From positions 248,001-312,000 of the forward strand of contig NZ_JACXBS010000005.1 in NCBI RefSeq assembly GCF_014698015.1: a stretch of 64,000 nucleotides of DNA, written 5' to 3'. The DNA is from Kocuria sp. cx-455 (GTDB lineage: Bacteria > Actinomycetota > Actinomycetes > Actinomycetales > Micrococcaceae). Of this stretch, positions 25,901 through 33,727 are shown piece by piece. Position numbers and translations under genes: made by a program. Below the pieces are notes generated by a model. It made no database searches. It was not told the DNA's origin and was given only the letters and a program-made list of their open reading frames with translations. Numbering within the stretch: position 1 is the stretch's first letter; the number at the start of each line of letters is the position of its first letter.

Positions 25901-26590
25901 ATGTTCGACAAATTTCGTCCGGGCCACCCTATTCAACGCACCGACAACGCCGTGGTGGTGATCGGGCTCGGCCGCTTCGGTGGCTCACTGGCCATGGAAT
26001 TGATGTCCCGGGGCACCGATGTCATGGGCATCGACGTGTCCGAGTCCATCGTGCAGTCCTTCAACGGCAAACTCACGTCGGTCATCCGCGCCGACGCCAC
26101 GGATGAGGAAGTCCTGCGGCAGTTGGGTGTGGACGAATTCGAGCGCTCGGTGGTGGGAATCGGATCGGACATCCAAGCCAGCATCCTGGTGAGTTCTCGG
26201 CTGTTGAAGTTTCAATGCCCCGAGGTGTGGGCAAAAGCAATCACCGCCCCGCACGCGGAGATTCTCGAGCAGCTGGGCGTCCACCACGTGATCAACCCCG
26301 AACGGGACATGGGTGTGCGGACCGCGCACCTCATTCAGGGAGACGTCCTGGACTTCGTGCCCATTGATCAAGGGTTCGCAATGATCCGTTGCAATGCGCC
26401 CGCGTCCGTTCAGCAGCGTCCCATGGACCTGCTGGACGTACGACGCCGCTTCGGGGTCGCCGTGGTCGCGGTCTGCCGCCCGGGCGGCACGTGGGAGCCC
26501 ACTGAGCCGGGCACGATGCTGTACGAGGACGATCAGATCCTGGTCACGGGCCCCACGGAGCAGGCCGAACGCTTCTCGGCCATGGGCTGA
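25901..26590 (+). CDS. TrkA/KtrA-type potassium uptake regulatory protein
   Basis: Cytoplasmic RCK protein that gates the TrkH/KtrB channel in response to nucleotides. 229 residues: an RCK_N Rossmann domain starts VVVIGLGRFGGSLAMELMSR near residue 16, with the acidic nucleotide contact in VMGIDVSE near 41, and a C-terminal RCK_C domain lies from about 150. The ATG at 25901 (MFDKFRPGHP) has no good Shine-Dalgarno; translation may depend on trkH, whose stop is 25 bp upstream. It ends 12 bp from the convergent COG0523 gene. Confidence 0.92.
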   Translation: MFDKFRPGHPIQRTDNAVVVIGLGRFGGSLAMELMSRGTDVMGIDVSESIVQSFNGKLTSVIRADATDEEVLRQLGVDEFERSVVGIGSDIQASILVSSRLLKFQCPEVWAKAITAPHAEILEQLGVHHVINPERDMGVRTAHLIQGDVLDFVPIDQGFAMIRCNAPASVQQRPMDLLDVRRRFGVAVVAVCRPGGTWEPTEPGTMLYEDDQILVTGPTEQAERFSAMG

Positions 26591-26602
26591 GTCCTCGTCA
26601 CC

Positions 26603-27643
26603 TCAGGTACGAAATCTTGTGAGCCGCCGCAGCTGCGCTGCGGAGGCCGGCGGCGTCGTCGGCGGAAGGCAGACCGAGGCAAGTCTGGTCTGAAGATCCG
26701 CCCGATCCAGGTCCAGGCCGATGGCCACGAGCGACGACGCGAGGGGCTCGTCCTGACCTCGGGCCATCGCTTCCACAGTGACGTACCCCGCAACCGAATG
26801 AACCGCGAAGCGTTGCGGGCCCGAGCTGGTGGCGACATCAACGATCGCTTTGACCCGATACACGGACTCCGGCGGGTCCAGCGCGAACTCGGAAAGTGCC
26901 ACGGGGTCAACCGTGCCATCATGTTCCACCGTCACCGACTGGTGGTGCACGTGGTGGTGGGAATGGCCGTCTTTCGAGTGGGACTCCCCCAGCGTTTCCC
27001 CGGGGTTCCACAGCGCCAGCTGCCCGAATTCGAGTTCTTCGGTCTCGCCGGCGTCCACGAACAACGCGGGGTCGAATACACCGTGCGGAGCCTCGATGAT
27101 CATGGCGTGGGGGTTGGCTCGGTGAATTCTCCTCTCGAGGGCTTGCCTGGACCCGGGGTCCGTCGCCAGGTCTGTCTTGGTCAACAGGACAACGGCGGCC
27201 GCCCGCACGTGCTGCTCCAGATCCCACCCGGCAGCCTCAGCCTCGGGGACATGAACGGCGTCGACAACCTCGATCAGGCCCCCGAACCGAACCCTTGGCA
27301 CGCGCGAGTCCATCACGAGGCGCAAAAGCGCCGGCGGCTCAGCCACACCGGAGCCCTCAATGACGATGGCGTCCAGGCTCAGGTCGGGGCGGGTAAGTTT
27401 CTTGAACGCCTGGTCCAATTGATCGGGATCGGAAATGCAGCACAGACAGCCGCCGGCCACCGATACGGGCTCGTCCACCTGGCCCGCGACCAGGGCGGCG
27501 TCAACGTTCACGTCACCGAAGTCGTTGATGATCACCCCGATCCGCGCCCCACTCGCGGCGAGGAATCTGTTGAGGACCGTGGTTTTCCCCGCGCCCAGGT
27601 AGCCGGTGAGGATGAGAACGGGAATGCGCGCGGTGCCGGGCAA
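26603..27643 (-). CDS. COG0523 (G3E) GTPase, putative metal chaperone
   Basis: CobW-like P-loop GTPase that likely inserts or delivers a metal, often zinc. Walker A GYLGAGKTTVLNRFL lies near residue 15; the metal-binding CxCC motif is in GGCLCC near 65; VVLLTKTDLA and the IEGSGVAEPPALL signature are present. A histidine-rich loop (DGHSHHHVHHQ, about 230) may bind metal. I chose the TTG at 27643, with a perfect AGGAGGT nine bases upstream (346 residues); an ATG at 27700 is also open. No Zur box was identified. It lies downstream of a tiny secreted protein on the same strand. Confidence 0.88.
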   Translation of the reverse strand: MPGTARIPVLILTGYLGAGKTTVLNRFLAASGARIGVIINDFGDVNVDAALVAGQVDEPVSVAGGCLCCISDPDQLDQAFKKLTRPDLSLDAIVIEGSGVAEPPALLRLVMDSRVPRVRFGGLIEVVDAVHVPEAEAAGWDLEQHVRAAAVVLLTKTDLATDPGSRQALERRIHRANPHAMIIEAPHGVFDPALFVDAGETEELEFGQLALWNPGETLGESHSKDGHSHHHVHHQSVTVEHDGTVDPVALSEFALDPPESVYRVKAIVDVATSSGPQRFAVHSVAGYVTVEAMARGQDEPLASSLVAIGLDLDRADLQTRLASVCLPPTTPPASAAQLRRLTRFRT

Positions 27644-27729
27644 CGGGGCGGTACCTCCTGATGAGACGGTGGGGGTCGCCAGTGTAGCCCGCGAGCGCAT
27701 TACACAGGATCTGCGGTGGAGCCGCCGGA

Positions 27730-27966
27730 TCAGTAGCGGTACGTGATGCTGAAGGCCCAGCCATTGCCGTTGCGGTGACAGCTTTCCGAGACACGGCTCC
27801 ACGATGACGTCATGGAGCGTTGCCACGAAATGCAGTCGGCGTAGCTGCCGCCGGTCCAGTACACAGCCGTTCGAGCTGCACTGGCGGGGGCGAGAGAGGC
27901 CGCGAGCAGACCAATGGCCAGGGCGGTTGCGGTCACACCGCGGGTGAGCATCATGCGGGGGGACAT
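27730..27966 (-). CDS. Tiny secreted protein, unknown function
   Basis: A 78-residue product with a clear signal peptide (LTRGVTATALAIGLLAASLA, cleavage probably after AxA near residue 31) and a mature part of about 47 residues rich in aromatic residues and Ser, containing two cysteines (ADCISWQR and SESCHRNG) and ending in FSITYRY. AAGGAG lies six bases before the ATG. I do not recognise a family. The pair of cysteines could form a disulfide outside the cell. It is 86 bp upstream of the COG0523 gene on the same strand. Confidence 0.75.
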   Translation of the reverse strand: MSPRMMLTRGVTATALAIGLLAASLAPASAARTAVYWTGGSYADCISWQRSMTSSWSRVSESCHRNGNGWAFSITYRY

Positions 27967-28149
27967 CTGTTGCTCCTTCGCTGAGAAAACCGCCCGGATG
28001 GCGGCCAAGTACCCGCTATCGTACACACGTGTGACGTAGGTCTCATGGACCAATGGGGTCGCCCTTCGAATTACAGCTGTCCCGGGAAACCGGTGTGATG
28101 GTGGGGAACTTGCAGCTGGGACCTGACCTCAGATGGAACTGCTGCTCGA

Positions 28150-29235
28150 TCAGGCGACGCCTTGAGCTGCTTTTCGGGTATTGAGGGCTTTGACGACGCC
28201 TCGCGCTGCCGTTCTGCCCGCGCGCGTGGCTCCCAGCGTGGAGGCGGACGAGCCGTAGCCCACCAGGAACACGCGGGGGTCCGCGTCTACCCGCACGCCC
28301 TCCGTGCGGATTCCGCCACCGTGCTCGCGCAACTGCAGCGGCCCCAGGTGGTCGATCGAGGCGCGGAACCCGGTGGCCCACAATAGGGCGTCCGCGTGCA
28401 CTTCTTCGCCGGTTGCCAGCAGCACCCCGTCCGGAGTCAAAGACGTCATCGGCCCAGCGGAGACCAGGATTCCCTCGTCGATCCCCCGCTGATACTGCGA
28501 GGTCAAGGGCAGACCGGTCACGGACACCACGCTCTCGGGTGGCAGCCCGGCGCTGGTGCGTTCGCGCACGCGCCGTTCCACGTCTCGGCCCCATTCCGAG
28601 TCGAAGGACCGCGGTTCGAACACGGGTTCGCGGCGCGTCACCCACGTGGTCGACGCGCCCGCCTCATGCAGTTGCCACAGGAACTGCACGGCGGAGGTGC
28701 CGCCACCGACCACCACCACGTGCTGACCGGCGAACTCGGATGCGGACCAGAAGTCCCGGGTGTGCAACTGCCGCCCGCGGAACTCGGAACGCCCCGGGTA
28801 CCACGGCCAGAACGGTTTATCCCATGTGCCGGTCGCGTTGATCAGGTACCGCGTGCGAAAGGTGCCGCCGTCGGTGCGAACGATCAGAGCGGCGTCGCCG
28901 GCGTTGCTTTCGGACATTACGGAAGAAACCCGCGCCGGACGGATGACCGGCAACGAAAATCGCGCCTCGTACTCCTCGTAGTATCGGGTGACAACGGACG
29001 ACGCCGGTTCGGTGGGGTCCGGCGTGCCCAGCGGGAGACCGGGCAGGTCGTGGATTCCGTGGGCGGTGCCGAACGTGAGGGAGGGCCATCGGTGCCGCCA
29101 GGCACCGCCGGGACCGGGATTGGCGTCGAGCACCACGAAGTCCTCGTGCGGGCGCAGCCCGGCCTTGACCAGGTGATAGGCGGCGGACAAACCAGCCTGA
29201 CCGGCACCAATGACCACCACATCCACCGTGTTCAT
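28150..29235 (-). CDS. FAD-dependent monooxygenase-like oxidoreductase
   Basis: Two-dinucleotide-binding flavoprotein (361 residues) of the YdeN/CzcO or flavin monooxygenase type. FAD site VVVIGAGQAGLSAAYHL near residue 5; W-x-x-R-W-x-S near 47 (GGAWRHRWPSL); NADPH site VVVVGGGTSAVQFLWQL near 172; ATGFR near 290; and a terminal VFLVGYGSSASTLGATRAG. The substrate is unknown. Its ATG overlaps the stop of the upstream LLM oxidoreductase gene by 4 bp, so the two flavoenzymes are co-translated and probably act on one pathway. Confidence 0.86.
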   Translation of the reverse strand: MNTVDVVVIGAGQAGLSAAYHLVKAGLRPHEDFVVLDANPGPGGAWRHRWPSLTFGTAHGIHDLPGLPLGTPDPTEPASSVVTRYYEEYEARFSLPVIRPARVSSVMSESNAGDAALIVRTDGGTFRTRYLINATGTWDKPFWPWYPGRSEFRGRQLHTRDFWSASEFAGQHVVVVGGGTSAVQFLWQLHEAGASTTWVTRREPVFEPRSFDSEWGRDVERRVRERTSAGLPPESVVSVTGLPLTSQYQRGIDEGILVSAGPMTSLTPDGVLLATGEEVHADALLWATGFRASIDHLGPLQLREHGGGIRTEGVRVDADPRVFLVGYGSSASTLGATRAGRTAARGVVKALNTRKAAQGVA

Positions 29236-30263
29236 TCGGACAGCATGTCCTTCACGAGCGGCGCGACCTTGGTGCCGTAGAGCTCAATGCTCTTCATGAT
29301 GTTCTCGTGGGACAGCGGACCCGTGCTGACCTTGAGGTCGAACCGGGACGCGCCCAGGGCCTTGATGCCCGCGGCAATCTTGCGCGCTACGGTCTCCGGG
29401 GAGCCCACGGCCATGGAACCGTGCGTGACCTCGTTCTCGAAGGACTCGCGCGTGGGTGCCGGCCAACCGCGCTCGGCACCGATGCGTCGCGTGGAAATAA
29501 CGTACGGCTTGAAGAATTCCGCCATGGCCTGCTCATCGGTCTCCGCAACGTAACCGTAGGAGTGGTAACCCACGGGATTGGTCTCGGTGTGCCCGAACTC
29601 GGCGAGCGCGCGGCGGTACAGGTCCGCGAACGGGGTGAAAGCATGCACCGGGCCGCCGATGATCGCGAGCATGAGCGGGATGTCGTAGTGGGCGGCGCGC
29701 ACCACGGACTGAGGGCTACCGCCCACGGCGATCCACGACGTCAACGGCCCGTGCTCCACGGGCGGGTAGAGGCTCACGTTATTCAGGTTCTGGGTGTGCT
29801 TGCCGACCCAGCTGAGCGGCTGCTCCGCGCGCAGCTTGGCGAACAGGGCGAGCTTCTCCTCGAAGAGTTCCTCGTAGTCCTCCAGCGCGTAGCCAAACAG
29901 CGGGAAGGACTCGGTGAAGGAACCGCGGCCCAGAATGACTTCCGCGCGGCCGTTGGAGAGCGCATCCAGTGTCGCGAAGCGTTCGTACACGCGGACAGGG
30001 TCATCGGAGCTGAGCACGGTCACGGCGGAGCCAAGATGGATGTTTTCGGTCCGTGCGGCGATGGCGGCCAGCACCATCTCGGGGGAAGACACGGCAAAGT
30101 CATCACGGTGGTGCTCTCCCAGCCCGATGAAGTTCAACCCCATCTGGTCCGCGAGCACGCCTTCCTCCACCACGTTGCGCACCACCTGCGCGTGCGACAG
30201 CGGGTTCTCGTGGGCATCCCAGGTCACGTCTCCGAACGTGTCAATGCCAAGTTCAATGGTCAT
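29232..30263 (-). CDS. LLM-class flavin-dependent oxidoreductase
   Basis: Luciferase-like monooxygenase fold (FMN or F420 dependent), 343 residues. It starts MTIELGIDTFGDVTWDAHEN; other family features are FIGLGEHHRDDFAVSSPE near 46, LGSAVTVLSSDDPVRVYE near 77, EVILGRGSFTESFPLFGY near 110, and IAVGGSPQSVVRAAHY near 175. The ATG at 30263 has no clear Shine-Dalgarno; the frame is open to 30290. It is coupled to the FAD monooxygenase-like gene. Members of this subgroup often oxidise small organic or sulfur compounds, but the substrate cannot be told from sequence. Confidence 0.88.
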   Translation of the reverse strand: MTIELGIDTFGDVTWDAHENPLSHAQVVRNVVEEGVLADQMGLNFIGLGEHHRDDFAVSSPEMVLAAIAARTENIHLGSAVTVLSSDDPVRVYERFATLDALSNGRAEVILGRGSFTESFPLFGYALEDYEELFEEKLALFAKLRAEQPLSWVGKHTQNLNNVSLYPPVEHGPLTSWIAVGGSPQSVVRAAHYDIPLMLAIIGGPVHAFTPFADLYRRALAEFGHTETNPVGYHSYGYVAETDEQAMAEFFKPYVISTRRIGAERGWPAPTRESFENEVTHGSMAVGSPETVARKIAAGIKALGASRFDLKVSTGPLSHENIMKSIELYGTKVAPLVKDMLSE

Positions 30264-30338
30264 GCCATGGGAACACTGTGGACGCGTCAAGTATTCCGGC
30301 CGGCTGAGACCCCCGGGCAGTCTGGGCCACAGGACTGC

Positions 30339-30344
30339 TAGGAT
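30339..30344 (+). promoter_or_regulatory. -10 box before the 50-residue frame
   Basis: TAGGAT, seven bases before an ATG (30352), follows the same layout as the leaderless starts of mtr, gcvH and the DUF3995 gene. It is the best plus-strand promoter-like element in the 318-bp gap before mnhA, so it may also drive the antiporter operon. Confidence 0.4.
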
Positions 30345-30351
30345 CGTCAGG

Positions 30352-30504
30352 ATGTCTTCTCAGCACCCGTTCATCCCCGCGGCCTTCGAGCCGACTTTCT
30401 GGGTGCTCCCCGTTTCCCTGGGGACCAATGGACAGGTTTCATCGTGGGGCGCTAATCAGGCCGGCGCTCCGCCTTCTTACGCGCTCGCGTTACCACTGGC
30501 CTGA
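30352..30504 (+). CDS. Possible 50-residue leader peptide or small protein upstream of mnhA
   Basis: Short open frame beginning MSSQHPFIPAAFEPTFWVLP and ending SYALALPLA, 78 bp before the mnhA start. It has no signal peptide or membrane span, and I recognise no family. The case for translation is only the -10-like TAGGAT placed for leaderless expression and the otherwise empty 318-bp region. It could be a regulatory leader of the Mrp operon, a standalone small protein, or chance. Codon third positions are GC-rich but not decisive at this length. Confidence 0.35.
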   Translation: MSSQHPFIPAAFEPTFWVLPVSLGTNGQVSSWGANQAGAPPSYALALPLA

Positions 30505-30581
30505 ACTCGTCCGGCGCATTGCGAGGGCGATGTTCACCTTCTGGCCCGCCCATGTTCTGATGCCCGGACCAAGGTGTTTTC

Positions 30582-33404
30582 TTGCTACTCACATGTTTAA
30601 TTCTTGCGCTGCTCACCTGCGTCGCCTCGCCCCTGATCACTAAGGTTTTGGGCCGCAATGCGGGCTGGGTTCTCGCGCTCCCGCTGTTAGGCGCGGCCCT
30701 GCTGGCCACATCCGCATTCGCCGACGCCGCTCGCTCCGGTTCCGCCGACAGCTCGGGTTCCCCGGTGGTCGCGCAATGGGTCCCGTGGATGCCCACGGTG
30801 GACGTCGGCTTGGGCCTCCGCTTGGACGGCCTGGCTCTGGTGTTCACGCTGCTGGTGTTGGTCATCGGCGCGCTGATCATGGTTTACTCAACCCGCTACT
30901 TAGAGCCCGGCGGAAAGCACGGCACGTTCTATCTCCTCATGACGGGTTTCGCCGCGGCCATGCTGGCGCTGGTGCTCGCCGACGATCTGATCGTGCTCTA
31001 TGTTGCGTGGGAAGCCACCACGCTGTGCTCGTTCTTCCTGATCGCCCGCTCCGAAGCCGGTGCGCGCGAACCCGCGATCCGCACGTTACTGGTCACGGTG
31101 GCCGGTGGTCTGCTGCTGCTGGCCGCGGTGACCGTGATGATCATTGCCACGGGGACCACTCGGTTGAGCGAGATCCTGGTGGATCCCGTGTGGTCCGTCA
31201 ATGGGGCACTGACCACATCGGTGGCCGTGCTGATCGCCCTAGCTGCCTTCACCAAGTCCGCGCAGTTCCCGTTCCAGGCGTGGTTGCCGGACTCCATGGT
31301 GGCCATCACCCCCGTCTCTGCCTACCTGCATGCCGCGGCCATGGTGAAGGCCGGCATTTACTTGCTGCTGCGCTTCTCCCCCGTGTTCGCGGATGTCTCC
31401 GTGTGGAACGTCATGCTGGTGACCGCCGGCCTGGTCACCGCGCTGTTCGGCGCGATCGCGGCCCTGCCCCGTTACGACCTCAAAGAACTGCTGGCCTACT
31501 CGACCATGAGTCAGTTGGGACTGTTGGTCACAATGATCGGCATCGGCACACCCGAAGCGCTGAAGGCCGCGGTCATTCACACAATTGCCCACGCGCTCTT
31601 CAAGTCCGCGCTGTTCATGATCATCGGAGTGATCGACCACAGCGCCCACACCCGGGAGATCCGCGAGCTCGCCCCCGTGAGGCTGCGGATGCCGGTCACT
31701 GCCACGGCGATGGGGCTGGCCGCCGCCTCCATGGCCGGGGTGCCGCCACTGCTCGGGTTCGTGAGCAAGGAAACCATGCTGAAGGCGTTTCTCGACGCGC
31801 CGGGTCCGGTGTGGGTTCCGTGGGTCGTCACCGCCGCGGCAGCCGTGGCCTCGATCTTCACGTTCGCCTACTCGGCACGGCTGGTCCTGGGCGCATTCGG
31901 TGGCCGAGCAGATCGCTCGAAGGATTCCCACCACGTGGTCCGCGAAGTCTCCCCCGCGTTCTGGGGTGCCCCGGCACTGGGCGCGGCCTCCGGACTGGTG
32001 CTGGGAGTGACCCCGTTCCTGCTGGACGAACTCGTCACGGTGGGCGCGACCGCGGCCGCGGGTGAAGAGGTGGCGGCTCACTTCGCCCTGTGGCACGGCC
32101 TTGTCCCCGAACTGTTCGTCTCCCTAACCGTGATCGCCCTTGGAACCGTTCTCGTTCTCGCCCGCCACCGAGTCCACCGGGCCATGGAACCCTACGACTT
32201 CCCAATGTCCGGACTGGACGTCGTGGACACCGCGAGGGAACAGACCATCCGGTTGGGCGGCGTCGTCGGCGGTTGGACCGGAAGTATCGCCCCGCGCAGG
32301 CACCTGAGCATTCCCGCCGTGGCGTTGATCGCGATCGCGGCGATTGCCGTGCTGACCATCGATGACCTACCCGCCGTGGTGGACGATCCCAGCGATCCGC
32401 TCGACTGGGTGCTCGTGGTGCTCATTGCGTGCGGCGTGGTGGCAATGATGCAGGCCAAGACGCTGATCGCCGCGATTGTGGTGACCGGTGTGGTGGGCTT
32501 CGGCATGACCGTGTGGTTCTTGCAGCTGGGCGCCACCGACGTGGCCATCACCCAGCTGCTCGTGGAGATCCTGACCGTGTGCGTCATGGTCCTGCTCCTG
32601 CGCCGGCTGCCCACCACGTTCGAGAAGACTCCCCCGCGCAAACACGTGCTTCCGCTGCTGGTTGCCGGTGGTGCCGGCCTGGCCACCACCGTGGGCGTGT
32701 GGGCGCTGACCGGGCGACGGGAGATGTCCCCGGCCTCGGAGTACTACCTGACCGAGGGGTACATCGAGACCGGTGGCACCAACCTGGTCAACACCATCCT
32801 GGTGAACTTCCGTGCCCTGGACACGCTGGGCGAGCTCACCATACTGGGCGTTGTCGGCCTCACGATCGCCGCGCTGCTGCGAGCGCGCAAGCCCAGCCCG
32901 GAGCGCTCGGCAAACATTCAGGACCACTCCCCGCTGATCGACGCGCGGGACAACACCGTGTTCGTGCGCACCGCGGCCAAGCTGTTGGCGCCGATCATCG
33001 TGGCGGGTTCTCTGGTTCTGTTGCTGCGCGGTCACTACGAACCCGGCGGTGGCTTCATCGCCGCACTGGTGGGCGGCGCGGGCTTCGCCCTGGCCTACCT
33101 CGCCGCGCCATCGGACCGCTCCGCGCGCGTGCAGATGCCGTATCTACTACTCATCGGATTGGGCGTGGCCGTGGGTGTGGGAACCGGGTTCCTGGGTTAC
33201 CTGGACGGATCGTTCCTGCGACCGTTGCACCCCGAGATCTTCGAGTACCAGACCACCACCGCGCTGGTCTTCGACGTGGGCGTGTACCTGGCCGTGATCG
33301 GCGTGATCCTCGCGTCCTTCAACCTACTGGGCCGCCCGCACGCGAACACTCCCGCAACCACGCCAACAACCCCGAGGAATTCGGACGAGGTGAACACACG
33401 ATGA
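30582..33404 (+). CDS. mnhA: Na+/H+ antiporter subunit A fused to B (MnhA/MrpA)
   Basis: Largest Mrp antiporter subunit, homologous to complex I NuoL, 940 residues and about 20 membrane spans. NuoL-like proton channel motifs: CVSWE-type region DDLIVLYVAWEATTLCSFFL near 132, FPFQAWLPDSMVAITPVSAY near 228, and KDLLAYST-like LKELLAYSTMSQLG near 303. The C-terminal 130 residues (APIIVAGSLVLLLRGHYEPG, GGFIAALV) match MnhB, so subunit B is fused. The start is a TTG with AAGG eight bases upstream. It is the first gene of the overlapping mnhA-C-D-E-F-G operon, which exports Na+/H+ for pH and salt tolerance. Confidence 0.93.
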   Translation: MLLTCLILALLTCVASPLITKVLGRNAGWVLALPLLGAALLATSAFADAARSGSADSSGSPVVAQWVPWMPTVDVGLGLRLDGLALVFTLLVLVIGALIMVYSTRYLEPGGKHGTFYLLMTGFAAAMLALVLADDLIVLYVAWEATTLCSFFLIARSEAGAREPAIRTLLVTVAGGLLLLAAVTVMIIATGTTRLSEILVDPVWSVNGALTTSVAVLIALAAFTKSAQFPFQAWLPDSMVAITPVSAYLHAAAMVKAGIYLLLRFSPVFADVSVWNVMLVTAGLVTALFGAIAALPRYDLKELLAYSTMSQLGLLVTMIGIGTPEALKAAVIHTIAHALFKSALFMIIGVIDHSAHTREIRELAPVRLRMPVTATAMGLAAASMAGVPPLLGFVSKETMLKAFLDAPGPVWVPWVVTAAAAVASIFTFAYSARLVLGAFGGRADRSKDSHHVVREVSPAFWGAPALGAASGLVLGVTPFLLDELVTVGATAAAGEEVAAHFALWHGLVPELFVSLTVIALGTVLVLARHRVHRAMEPYDFPMSGLDVVDTAREQTIRLGGVVGGWTGSIAPRRHLSIPAVALIAIAAIAVLTIDDLPAVVDDPSDPLDWVLVVLIACGVVAMMQAKTLIAAIVVTGVVGFGMTVWFLQLGATDVAITQLLVEILTVCVMVLLLRRLPTTFEKTPPRKHVLPLLVAGGAGLATTVGVWALTGRREMSPASEYYLTEGYIETGGTNLVNTILVNFRALDTLGELTILGVVGLTIAALLRARKPSPERSANIQDHSPLIDARDNTVFVRTAAKLLAPIIVAGSLVLLLRGHYEPGGGFIAALVGGAGFALAYLAAPSDRSARVQMPYLLLIGLGVAVGVGTGFLGYLDGSFLRPLHPEIFEYQTTTALVFDVGVYLAVIGVILASFNLLGRPHANTPATTPTTPRNSDEVNTR

Positions 33405-33727
33405 CCGTTGCCATGACCGCCGGCCTACTCGTCTTCGGGGCCGTGTATTTGATGATGAAGCGCGAAATGCTGCGCGTGATCCTGGGATTCATCCTGCTGG
33501 GTCACGCGGGCAATATGGTGCTGATGGCCGCGGGCGGGGCCTCCCGCCGGGACCTTCCGTACGGCGCCCCCGGGGACCTGTCCACCGTTGCCGATCCGCT
33601 GCCCCAGGCGTTCGTGCTGACCGCGATCGTGATCGCCTTCTCCATCACGATTGTCATGTTGGTGCTCGCGGTCACGGGCAATGAGGACGATGACACCGCC
33701 GCCACCGCCCGGGAGGTGCAAGAGTGA
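33401..33727 (+). CDS. mnhC: Na+/H+ antiporter subunit C (MnhC)
   Basis: 108-residue NuoK-like subunit with three membrane segments: AGLLVFGAVYLMMKREMLRV near residue 6, LGFILLGHAGNMVLMAAGG near 27, and TAIVIAFSITIVMLVLAVTG near 77. DPLPQAFVLTAIVI is the family signature. The ATG overlaps the mnhA stop by 4 bp, and its own stop overlaps the GTG of mnhD. The larger frame starting further left in this phase is not coding; only this C-terminal part has family resemblance. Confidence 0.92.
   Translation: MTVAMTAGLLVFGAVYLMMKREMLRVILGFILLGHAGNMVLMAAGGASRRDLPYGAPGDLSTVADPLPQAFVLTAIVIAFSITIVMLVLAVTGNEDDDTAATAREVQE

Noticed and set aside
32429-33727. A 432-codon plus-strand frame starting inside mnhA
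   Set aside because: Only its last 108 codons (from 33401) are the real mnhC; the first part is an out-of-frame shadow of mnhA.
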